From assembly GCA_023846275.1 (NCBI GenBank), contig JAIUJO010000143.1:753001-817000 (forward strand): DNA of 64,000 nucleotides. The letters run 5' to 3'. This document shows, in pieces, positions 52,301-64,000 of the stretch (position 1 is the first letter of the stretch; every line of letters starts with the position of its first letter). The position numbers and the translations under genes were made by a program. The DNA comes from Vanilla planifolia. Its lineage: Eukaryota; Streptophyta; Magnoliopsida; Asparagales; Orchidaceae. The notes under the pieces were generated by a model. That model was not told the DNA's origin. It did no database searches and saw only the letters and a program-made list of their open reading frames with translations.

Positions 52301-55300
52301 TTGTAAGCTAATTAAAATAACATGACGTTAATGTCATAGGTGATGACATTTGGAGTCACATTATACGATAAGTAAATCAAAGTAAGAAGATTAAAAAACA
52401 ATATACATTTTACTAGAAAGTTTGATTCAAAGATACAAGGTGGTTCAATTGCAAAATTCATAATCAACATATTAATAATTGATAAAAAATTTACATAAAG
52501 CATGAAAAACTAATAGAAATTAAATTATTTAGTAAAATAAAAATTAATATTAAACTAGACATAGTTGGTGGAGACTAAAACAATATTTGTTTCTCAATCA
52601 AACATTGTTTGGAATTACAATTAATTGCCATAAAAAATAAGCATAAATAATATTAAACTATAATTTTAATAATTATTCATTGTGAAATATGATGAATTTA
52701 AGTGGTATAATACAACCAAATGAAACTGATTTAAATGTCAAGTGAATGGACATCTTCATTTTCATAGTAATCTAAACATATCTAGGAGAAACATTTGAAT
52801 AATGTGGATAATTATGTGGGAAGGTTGCCTTCCATGATATAATGTAGGTAATGTGTAACGTCTTCAATAAGCAGATCAAAAACAAATTAAAAGTTGTACA
52901 TTCATTTAGTTGGATATAGCTTATTAAGATAAGTCCAAAGAATTTTGTTTTGCCTCTAACAAACTTAATTCAGAATAGTAAAAAATATTGATGCCATAAG
53001 TATAAAAGTAATGAATTATTATTTTGTAATTAAATAAATATATATTAAAGAAAAAGTGACATAAATTGAATTAGTGTAATATAACAAACTCAATAGAATG
53101 TACGAATAACAAGAGTGGCAAATTAAAGTTTCGTAGTAAAATATGCAAATCAAATACAAAATTTATACGAGAAATTTTTATTACAAGATATTAAGAACTT
53201 TGAAGATAACATCCTCCATAATCAAAGGTGATATGAATCAAAATGCCTTGTAAAATGTGTCAAAGCACTACAAAATAAAATATCTTAAAAAATAAAAATT
53301 GAATATTTAACTTGTTATAAGTCTTCAACATATCTTCACTAACATTTTTTATCACTAATTGATTTTTTTAATTACAACTAATTAGTAAATTAAATAAACA
53401 TAATAACAATAAATTATAGTTACAATGGTAAGTAGATATATATTAAACCTAAAATGAGATAAACTAAAGTAATATAATACAATTGAAAGAAATTGAAGTA
53501 AATATGTGCGATAGAAGATTTAGAATTTTAAAGTAATATAACAAAATTAAAGAAAAAAATATTAAAAGAAATGAGATAAATTTTACTAGAAAGTTGCATT
53601 TGACAATATCTAAGAAACAATGTAAAATCATTATTTTTTTAATCAAGTATGAATTTAAATGTCCTATAATTTATACAAAAATAATAAGAAAATGAGATAT
53701 TTAAAAAATTAAACATGACTTTTTATTTTCAAAAGGTCCACAAGCGGAGTCCAACAACACTACTTTTAGATGGATCATACATCAAGGAGCATAACAACAA
53801 GATACCAAAGAAAAAAACCCATAAATGATAATGAATTATTATTTAAATATTATGCATATATTTATATATATTAACACTTAATGGGAAAAATTAAATAAAA
53901 TTAATTTAGCCAACTCATAATGATTTGAAGGTCACTAGATATTAAGTTTTGACTTACATAGTAATATAATAAAATTAAGTCAAAGAAATTGAAGAATTAA
54001 GATAAATTATACTGAAAAGTTGCAATCCCTGACACTATTGAGGATGACCTTAAAATATGCCAAAATCCTAGAAAATAATATAAACATATATAAAGAAATA
54101 CAAATGAATATTTAGCTAAATAGAGCTCATATATAACAGTATGGTAATGTTTATTCTATCCATATCAGACCTCATTTGGAAATACTATAAATTACTAGAA
54201 TTAGTTAATTATTATTTGAAAAAAACATAAAGATATATAAAAATAAAAATAAAAAATTGAGTAATGTAATATAACTCAAACTTAGAAATGTAAAAATCAT
54301 AAGAGAGGAGAATCATGATTTCAAAGTAGTGAAATCATAACAAAGTAAAAAGAATTAAAAAATGTCTTAAATTGTATAGAATTTTGCACTCTAAGATATT
54401 AAATAAATAAAGCATAGCATCAATGTTCATGATATTACCAATGCATTGAAATGTTTTGTAGTTTTTTTAGCAACTTAGAAAATAGAATAATTAAAAAACA
54501 TTAAAGGAAACTTTTATTGGATAAAACTATAAAGGGAACTCTAATGCTGGTTAATCCGACTTCGTCGAACATCTATTAGAATTACTACTAATTATAAAAT
54601 AAATAACTATAAATAATCGTAAATTACTATTTTAATATTGAGAATATATATATTAAATCTTTAATAAGACAAATTGAAGCAATGAAGTAAAATAGTAATG
54701 TATAAGTTTCCTAAGAGAAGAATATAAGCTTCATAAAGATCTATTCAATTCAAACAAAAAAATGAATAAATAGGGTAAATTGTATACAAATGCTGCAAGC
54801 AAATTACATTCTATGTTGTTAACGTTATCAAGGTGAACATCCTTAATCATTAAATCAATCATGAATCAAAACATGTCATAAACAATGCAAAAATCATGGA
54901 AAAATTGTTAAAAATTGCATAAATCAATACTTAATCCAAACTAACTTGTTGAAATGATTCCATTGATGCCTTTTTGCCTTTATCAAATTTCATTAAGAAT
55001 TACTAAAACTTACTTAAGTTTTTATGATTTGTAGTATATCCAAATAAAAACAATCTAAGGGCCACATAAAAAAGTTATTTAAGTAGTAAATTAATTAAAT
55101 CAAAGTGAAAAAAATGGTAAAAATGTCATTGATTATATTAGAAAGTTTAATTCAAAAATTTTATTGAGATTAAGGATAACCTCATTGATAGTCGAGTAAG
55201 GTAAGAATTGAAATTTCACAGTAAGTTTGCAAAATGCTTGCGAAATATAATTTTTCGAAATAAAAATTTAATAATTAATTTGTTATAACTTATATAGACA

Positions 55301-56151
55301 TGAATAATGATGTTTGTTTCCTATCAATCAAATATCAATTAGAATTACTATTAATTACCAAAATAAATGAGCATAAATTAAAGTAAATTATAATTTTAAA
55401 ACTAATAATATATATGTTAAATATAAAGTGAAATCCTTTGAAGCATAGTATAAAAAAAATAATAGAAGATGGAGATCACATAGAAGGAGATTTAGTGAAA
55501 CATTGGAAGAAATGAGATACACTATATGAAAAGGTTGTTTTCCAAGATATTAAGCAAACCAAGTGAAACATCCTCGATCATAAAATTAGGTACAAATCAA
55601 AATGACTCATCAATCATGAAAAATTCATAGAAAACAACATAATAAAGACATAAAAATAAATTTGTAATTTGATAGAGTATGTTTGAAGGTATGTCACACA
55701 ACATTATTTTTGCCTCTATTTAACTACTTTTATATTTAATAGAAGTTGCTAAAGCAAAACAGTTAAAATAATAATAATTTTTTAATTTTAATGTTAAGTC
55801 GATATATATTAAAGCTAAAATAAGTCAAAATAAATCAAAGTTGTGAAACCAAATAGAAGCAATATATGTGTTACATGAGAGAAGAATTTGAGCTTTAAAA
55901 CATTATAATAAATCAAAGAAAATGCTTTGATAAAATTAGACAAATAATTTGTGAATGATGCATTCAAAGATACTAAGGGGATTGACGGTAACATCCTTCA
56001 TCATAAAATCTTGAATGAGATAAAACAACCTGTAAACTATGCCAAAACCATATAAAATAAATTTTGTTTAACCTCCATTAGAATTTATTAAAAATAAATA
56101 TTAATTAGTAAAGTAAGCATAAATAACAATTAATTATTATTTTAAATAGAA

Positions 56152-56172
56152 TTATATATATATATATATATG
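56152..56172 (+). repeat. Short TA run at the monomer's TATATATT site
   Basis: About ten TA units directly before GCTAAAATTTGATTAATTGA, again the same position in the monomer as the runs at 36,307 and 38,615. Confidence 0.85.
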
Positions 56173-59100
56173 CTAAAATTTGATTAATTGATGAATAATA
56201 GTACAACAAAATCAAAGTGATCTTTAAGACACGAGAAAAGATTTTTTCTTATATAGAAATTTAAACTAATCAAAGAAAAAATTTTAAAAAATAAAACAAA
56301 TGGAACAGGAATTTTTCAATCGAAGGCACTAAAGAGATCGAGGGTAACATCCTTCGATTTTAGATATGGCAGGAAAACAAAATTTCTCATAGACAATACA
56401 AAACTTTTAAAAAATGATTTTTAAAAAAATAAATTGAGTAATTAATTTGATTGAGCTTGGCGAGATTAGACCTATATCATTTGTGTTGTCTTAATTAGTC
56501 CTCATATTGAATTGTTGCAAATTATCAAAAAAAGCCTAAATAAGAAATATTATTTTAAAAGTAAGAACATATATATTAAAATGAATATGAGAACAATTAA
56601 ATACAACAAAAACAAAAAATCATTGGGCTAAAAAATATCACATAATGAGGAAATTATGAAATGGTTTAAATTATATGAGAAATATTTTTCAAGATATGAA
56701 GGATATTGGGTGTGACATCCTCAACCAAAAAATTAGTACTAATTCAAATGACTTGTAAAATGTATTAAAATTATAAAAAAAATTATAAATAAAAAATATT
56801 TAATTACATAAAGCATATTGAAGACAGTGAAATGTCATCATTTTCTTCTCCATCAAAACTCGTTAGCAATTATTGTGAATTATTAAATTAAAAAAACATA
56901 AACAATAATAAATTACAATGTGTTTATTAAATAGATACAATTTAAAGTTAAAATGAGATAAACTATATTAATATAATAAAATTGAAATCAAAGAGATGTA
57001 AAGTTGAAACAAGAAGAGAACAATAGTTTCATTATAATATAACAAAATCAAAGAAAAAGTTCTAAAGAAATAAGATAAATTATACTTCATGGTTACATCC
57101 AATGATACTAAGGAAATTAAGCATAACGTCATCCATGGTAAAATTAGATATGACTCAAACTAACACATAAAACATACAAAAAATAAAAAAAAACTTCTTT
57201 TTTTAAAAGTAAAAAATAAATATTTAATTCTATAGAGCTCATCAAGGAATGTCCAACAACCTCATTTTCTTTGCGATAAAACCTCAATAGAAATTACAAT
57301 GAATTAATAGCATAAAAAACATAAATAGTTATAGGTTATTATTTTAACATTTAGTAGATATACTTTGAAGGTGATATAAGATAAATTCAATCAAAGCAAT
57401 AAAACTAAATCAAAACAAAGAAAATACAAAATGAGATAAGAGTAAGAGTTTTATAGTAATACAACTAAATCAAAGCAATTGTTTTAAAGATATGTGATAA
57501 AATGTACTTGAACCTTACATTGAAAGATAGTGAGGACTTCAAGCATAACATCCTTGATCAACAAATTAGATTTGATTCAAACAAACTTGAAAAGTGTGCA
57601 AAAAAAATAGAAATTTAAATGTTTAAAATTAAAAAAATAATATTTAACAAAACAGAGCTCCTCGAGACCAGTCAAAAAACATTTTCGATGTCTTGATTAA
57701 AGAACATTTAGAATATTTGCTAAAAACCAAAAAAAATAAGCTTACATAATAATAAATTAGTTTTTTTAAAATTATGCAATTATATATTATGGTTGACATG
57801 AGATAAATTGAACGAATGAAAATGACACAATCATGGCAATATAAAGGAGATAGTAGAGGAGATTTTTTGTTTCTTGGTAATTTAACCATAATAGAGAAAA
57901 AATTTTGAAGAAATGAGTTAAACTTTTTAAGGAAAATTGCAATCTATGATATTAATAAGATCTATTTCAACATTCTTAATCTTTAAGTCAAGTACCAATA
58001 GTGACATCTCTTAAAGGGAGCCAACGATATTTATTTGTGCATAATTAAATAGTGTATATCAAGATGAGTCGAACAATAATTATTTTGTCTTGATCAAAAC
58101 TTGATTAGAAATACCATTAATTACCCAATAAAATGTGCACAAATAGTAATACATTATTATTCTATTACTAAGCAAATATATACATGAAAGCTAAATTTAT
58201 AAAAATTCAATCAATATATTATTTCCAAATGAATCCATTATAGATGCCACATAAGAACAACTTTAGAGTTATATAACAATATTAAAAAATTAAAAAATAA
58301 AATTTTTAAAAAAAATGAGATAAACTATTTGATGATGTTGGATTCTAAGATACTAAGGAGTTAAGTGTAACTTTTTCAATGAATTTGGAATGAATAAGAA
58401 ATTCTCAAAATGCTTGAAACAAAAATAGTTTAAAACACAAAAAAGACTATTTTTTGGGATATAGCTCATCGAAATATAGCTAACAAAATTTGTTTCATCA
58501 CCATTAGAGCTCGTTTGGAATTACTTTGAATTACTACAATAAGTAATAATAAATAACAAGAATTATTGTTTTTGCTTTAAGATAACATTACAAATACAAA
58601 ATGAGATGGATTAAAACAATGTAACATAAATTGGTCCAAGCATTATAAAAGTCACACAATAGAAGATAATGTTACATAATTAATAACCAAATCAAGGTGA
58701 AACATTTTAAGAAAAGAGATAAATTATACAGAAAAGTTAGACTTTAAGATGCAAAGAAGATAAAATGTAATGTTATCAATCATGAAATAAATTATGAATT
58801 GAAATATTTTATAAAGCTTAAAAGACCAATTAAAAATAATATAAGATACCCTTATGTAATATAATTTAATAAAATGTAAGTGATTTAGAGGTAACATCAA
58901 GAAGAATTATAGATTCTTATTAATACAACAAATACAAAGGGCAAAATTTTAATAAATTAGATAATTTTTATGGGAAAGTAGTATTCTTAAACTAAATGGA
59001 GATCAACCATAGCATCCTAAATCATCCAATTAAGCATGAATTAAAATATTTCATGAAACATTCCAAAACCATAGAAACTGATTTATTTAATAATATAGAA

Positions 59101-62100
59101 TTGAAATTTAATTGGACAAAGCTCATTGATATATGTGAAATGACATTTGTTTCATGTTGATTTAATTAAAAGTGAAATTATAATGAATTACTATATTTAT
59201 TAAATAAAAAGAATAAAAATAAATTATTTCAATAATTACATATATACTAAAGCTAAAATAATATAAATTGAAGCAATGTAATGTATCCACAGTGAAACAA
59301 TGTAAATGTCACATTAGAGGAGAACTCCAAGGAACTAATTAGATCGGGTGTAACATCCTCCATAATCAAATTAGGTACAAATTAAAATATCTCTTCAAAT
59401 TTCTAAAACTTAAGAAAAGAAATTAAACATAATAATCTTTAATTTAATTGGTTAGAGCTAATTATTATTAATCTAATATAAACAAATCAAAATATTGTAG
59501 AGGTCTCACATTAGAAGATTAGGGGTAACATAGTAATATAACCAAATAAAAATAAAATTTTGAGGAAATGAGAAAGTTGCCTTAGAAAGCTTAATTCTAA
59601 GAAGATCAACTGTGACATATGTCATTATCAAATTATGAAAAAATCAGTAAATTCTCATAAGGTAAGAAAAGCCTTACATAATATAATATCTACAAAATAA
59701 AAATGAATTTAATGGTGGATAAAGCTCTTTGAAATTAGTCAAATCACATTTATTTTGCTTACTTGACTCATTTGGAATTCTACATGTCATCAAAGTAAAC
59801 AAACATAAATAATAATAAAGTATTATTTTTTATGTTAATGAAATACATATTAAAATTCAAATTAGGTAATTTGATGCAATGCTATATCACCAAATTAAAG
59901 CAATTTAAAATTCATAAGAGTCAAGATTTATAGTTATATATTAAACTAAAAAAATCAATGATAAACTTATGAAGAAATGAGATACAATGTATGTGATAGT
60001 TTATTCTCAGATACTTTGGAGTTTTAGTATATAATCTTTCATTGTTAAGTCCATTTCAAATCAATAATTATTATAAATTTTGCAAATATTATGGAAAATA
60101 AAAATATTTCAAAATATAAATATGAATGTCTATTTGGATAGAGCTCATCAAGACAAGACTGACAAAATTTACTTCATCTTAAATAGACAACATTTTTAAT
60201 TATTATGCATTATAATCATAAATAGGAATAAATAATAACAAATTTATTTTTTAATATTCAAAAAATATATAATAAGTATAAAAATAAAATAAATTGATGC
60301 AATGTAACCAAAGTAACACCATGTAAATGTTGCATAAGATGAGATTTTGGGTAACATTATAGTACAACTAAAATAAATGGAAAGATTTGTAGGAATTAGA
60401 TAAATATATGGGAATCTTTCAGTCCAAGAACTAAGGAGATAGTATATAGAATCAATTATTCTTAGATAAAAAATAAATTAAATTCACTTGTAAAATTTGT
60501 CAAAATAATAAAAAATGTTTAAAAATAATGGAATAAATATTCAATTCAATGGAGCACATCGAGATTAGTCGAACAACATTTGGTTTCATTTTAATCAGAT
60601 CTCGTTAGGAATTATTATGAATTATTTTAAAAACATAAATAATGGTAATTTTTTTATAGTTAAATAAACGTATAATAAAGCAAAAGATAGGTAAATTAAA
60701 ATAGTTTAAATAAATAAATCATAACAATATAATGGTCATGAAAGTAGAATTAGAGTTTAAAGTAATATAAAAAATTGAAGTGAAATATTTTTAGAAATAA
60801 GATAAAATATACAAAAATAATTATTGTAAAAAAATAATGAGATTGAGAGTAATATCTTTGTTTATCAAATTTTTTGGAAATTTAAATCCCTGATAATTAA
60901 TGCCAAAATCATAGAAAATAAAATTTTTAAAAAATAAAAATTAATATTTAATTAGACACAGCTATTCCAAAAGAGTTAAGTGTCATTTGTTTTTTGTTAT
61001 TCTAATGAAATCTCAAATTACTTAAATTACTAAACAATATAAGATTAATAATAATAATAATTTTATTATTAAGTAAAAATATAATAAAGCAAAAATGAGA
61101 TAAGTTGAAGCAATATAATACAATTGAATAAAAGTGATGTAAATGTCACACAAGAGATTTAGTTCGACTTAGTTTTATATATAAATAAAAAAATATGTTA
61201 AGATATGAGAAAAATTGTATAAAAATGTTTAATTCTATGACAATAATAAGAATAATTGCAGTATTCTTGATCAATAAATCATGTATGAATAAAAATATAT
61301 AAAAAAGCTTGCTAAAAATATGAAAGTTAAAATACTAAAAGAATATAAAAAATGAATATCTAATTTGTTAAAGCTCATCAAGTCTAGTCAAACGACATTT
61401 TTTTGGCCTCGATAATACCTTGTTTTGAATTACTACAAATTAATAAAATAAACAAGAAAAAAAACATAATTACTTTATTATTATGTAAATATATATTAAT
61501 TGATAAATTAGAAAATATCAAAAAATGTAATACAACAAAATCATAACGATATTGAAGAAAAAAGACAGAACAATTACAATTTCACAGTAACATAATTAAA
61601 GCAAAATAAAATATTTGAAGCAATAGGAAATTATATAAAAAAATTGAGTTCTAAGATGATGCTAAGGATGTCGAATGTGGCATCCTTGAAGTATGTAAAG
61701 TAAGTGAAAGTCATAGAAAAAGAAATATGTAAACTTTTCCAATTAAGGCTTAAATTTTAGAAAGCTCATCAAAATGAGTCTAACTATTGTTTTCTCATGA
61801 TCAAACTTTATTTGAAATTACTAAAAATTACAAAATTATAAAAGCCAAAATAATAATGAATATTTTTTAATATTATGTTAAAATACAAGGATGTTTAAAT
61901 CAAATAAATTCATGTAATATAGTATAACAAAATCAAGGTGATCAAACAGCACACAAGAGGAGATTTATTGTTATATAATTATATAATTAAGTTAAAAGAA
62001 AAACTTCAATGAAATTAGATAAATTGTTTAGGAAAATTTTATTCTCGGATAAAAATGAGATCAAGTGTAACATCCTCAATTAATAAATCATGCGAGAATC

Positions 62101-63461
62101 AAAATATCTCATGAAGAATTCCAAACCAATAGAAAGCAAAATATTTAAAAGTCAAAAAATGAATATTTAAATGTATTGAGCATGTTGTCAAATGAGTCAA
62201 ACAACTTTTTTCATCATGATTGCACTACATTCAAAATTATAGAATTTCGAAAAAGTAAAGAAGCACAAATGATAATACATTATTATTTTAAGATTAAGTG
62301 AATATATAATAAAACTATATTGAGAAAATTAAAGAAATATAATATGACCAAATCAATCAACTATAAAGGTCATTGAAGACAAGATTTAGAGTTGCTTAAA
62401 TATATATTAAAATCAAATCAAACTATTTAAACAAATGAGATAAATAATAATGGGAAGTTGCTCTACAATATCAAATGTGTCAAAGCTCATGCCTACTAAT
62501 ATTCTACTAACATGTCTCAAATTAATAAAAAATAAAATATTTAAAACTATAGAAGTAAATATATAATTTGGTAGAGCTGATAGTGTTGTGGAGAAAGATA
62601 TTTTTTCAACTTGATCATACCTTTTTTGGAATTACTTTGCATTATTAAATTTAATGATCATAAATAATAACAAAGTATTATTCTATTATTAAGTAAAACT
62701 TTATTAATGATAATGTGAGATAAATTAAAGAAATATAACCTAACCAAATAAATGTCATGTAAAATAAAATACCTAGTAAGACCTACCAAAATCATAGAAA
62801 ATAAAATATTTTTTGAAACCTAGAGAGGAATATTTTTTTGGATATATAGAATTAACTTTGATTATAATTATTACAAACCATCAAAATAAATAAGCATAAA
62901 AATAATAAAATATTATTTTAGTATTAAGTATGAAATAAACATAATGTAAGGCTCATACAAGAGGAAAATTAGAGTTTTATAGTAATATATCCAAATTAAA
63001 CAAAAATATTTGAAGAATGAGATAAATTATACTAAAAAGTTACAATCTCAGGTAATAAGAAGATTAAGTAAAGCACCATCGATTGTCAAACTTTGCATTA
63101 TTGAAAATGTCTCAAAAAGAATACCAAAGTCATTGAAAATAGAGTTTTTAAAAATCACGAATTAGATAGTTAATTGTATAGAACTCATTTTGCCTAATTG
63201 AACATCATTTGTCTCATCTAAGTAATACTTAATTGGACTTACTTTTAATCACTCAAGTTAATAAGAATAAATAATACATAATTTTTACTTAAATATTAAG
63301 AAAAGAAATATTATAGATGAAATGTCACAAATTTAGAAAAATTATATCAAAACATTAGTAAAATGTGATGGTCTTATCAAAGGAAAATTAGAACTTCATA
63401 ACAATATAAGCAAATCAAAGGGAAATATTTTACAAAAATAGTAACATTATATGGGAATTTT

Positions 63462-63878
63462 GCAATCAACTTATTGAAGTGATTGAGTGCAACATTCATG
63501 ATCATCAAATTAGCTATGAGTCAAAATAACCTATAAAACATGCAAAAAATCCTAGAAAAAAATATTCAATAAATTACAAATGGATATTTTATTAGTGTAA
63601 GATAATTGAGATGAGTTTAACAAAGATGGTTTCAATTTAACTTGATCTTATTTTGAATTACTACAAATTACAAAATTAAATAAGCAAAATAGTAATAAAT
63701 TTTTAATTTTATACTAAGTGAATAAAGATTAAAGCTTAACGAGAATAATTGAAGCAATATAATAAAACTAAATCAATGATATGTAAGGGTCACATGAGAG
63801 GAGATTAGACTTACATAGTAATATAACCAAATCAAAGAAAAGTATTTGATGAAATGAGGAAAATTACATGAGAAAATT
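63462..63878 (+). repeat. Representative satellite monomer (417 bp)
   Basis: One complete monomer near the right edge, starting at GCAATCAACTTATTGAAGTG. It contains in order GAGTGCAACATTCATGATCA, GCTATGAGTCAAAATAACC, TAATTGAGATGAGTTTAAC, a GAATTACTACAAATTAC word, TTAAATAAGCAAAATAGTAA, TTGAAGCAATATAATAAAAC, AGGGTCACATGAGAGGAGAT, and TAGTAATATAACCAAATCAA. Offered as a reference for aligning the others. The start phase is arbitrary. Confidence 0.8.
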
Positions 63879-64000
63879 CCATTCTAAGGAAAAAAGGAGA
63901 TCTAATGCCGCACTTTAGATAGTAAAATATGGTATAAATTAAGGTGTCTCATATAGCAAGCCAAAATCATATTAAAAAAATTAAAAAACATAGAAATGAT

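Larger units (their letters stand above)
45301..64000 (+). repeat. Satellite array, about 420 bp monomer (right part, runs off window)
   Basis: Continues the satellite of 24,721-43,475 in the same orientation, with the same ordered words. Well-preserved spacing at the right edge: word-1 positions near 63,045, 63,462 and 63,881 are 417-421 bp apart. Adjacent monomers differ strongly from one another with many small indels, and no higher-order period is evident by eye apart from one local duplication (45,805-46,375). Short frames such as 46,629-46,865 read straight through ordinary monomer sequence and are not genes. Confidence 0.85.

Noticed and set aside
57644..57889. 81-codon minus-strand frame in the satellite
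   Set aside because: It is a reverse reading of a normal monomer. No conservation of the frame in adjacent monomers is apparent.

Overview
The window looks like heterochromatic, repeat-dominated nuclear DNA from a flowering plant. It is very AT-rich. The strongest taxonomic clue is a decayed Ty1-copia-type LTR retrotransposon with an initiator-Met-tRNA primer site. I found no intact protein-coding gene, no tRNA or rRNA gene and no CRISPR array. The open reading frames in the first 24 kb are by-products of pyrimidine-rich sequence that rarely forms stop codons on the + strand. The ORFs in the satellite are short chance frames.

Layout. (1) Positions 1 to about 24,720 hold a degenerate, very long tandem repeat. 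Its composite unit is about 5.5-5.9 kb: a pyrimidine-rich block 'B' (about 1.5 kb), a short AT spacer (about 0.1 kb), a second pyrimidine-rich block 'A' (about 2.1-2.3 kb) and an AT-rich module 'M' (about 1.8-1.9 kb). Portions of four units are present, all in the same orientation. Order along the window is A1 (cut by the window edge), M1, B1, spacer, A2, M4 (truncated), A3 (shortened), M2, B2, spacer, [LTR element], A4, M3. (2) Positions about 13,594-20,792 are an old LTR retrotransposon inserted at the B/A spacer of one unit. It has two strongly diverged LTRs, a primer-binding site, a polypurine tract and a broken gag; no polymerase domain is recognisable. (3) From about 24,720 to the right edge runs a diverged head-to-tail satellite with a period of about 420 bp (roughly 85-95 monomers), all on one strand. 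(4) This satellite is interrupted at about 43,476-45,300 by a 1.8 kb island of non-satellite sequence with slightly higher GC and two small minus-strand ORFs of unknown origin.

Nothing here suggests a gene system working together. The interest is structural: two unrelated tandem families abut at about 24.72 kb, just where a new composite unit would have begun; the pyrimidine strand bias is extreme and always on the same strand; and each satellite monomer carries a conserved short dyad and a TA-run site that has expanded repeatedly. All homology statements come from reading and aligning by eye. Copy numbers, percent identities and boundaries are estimates.
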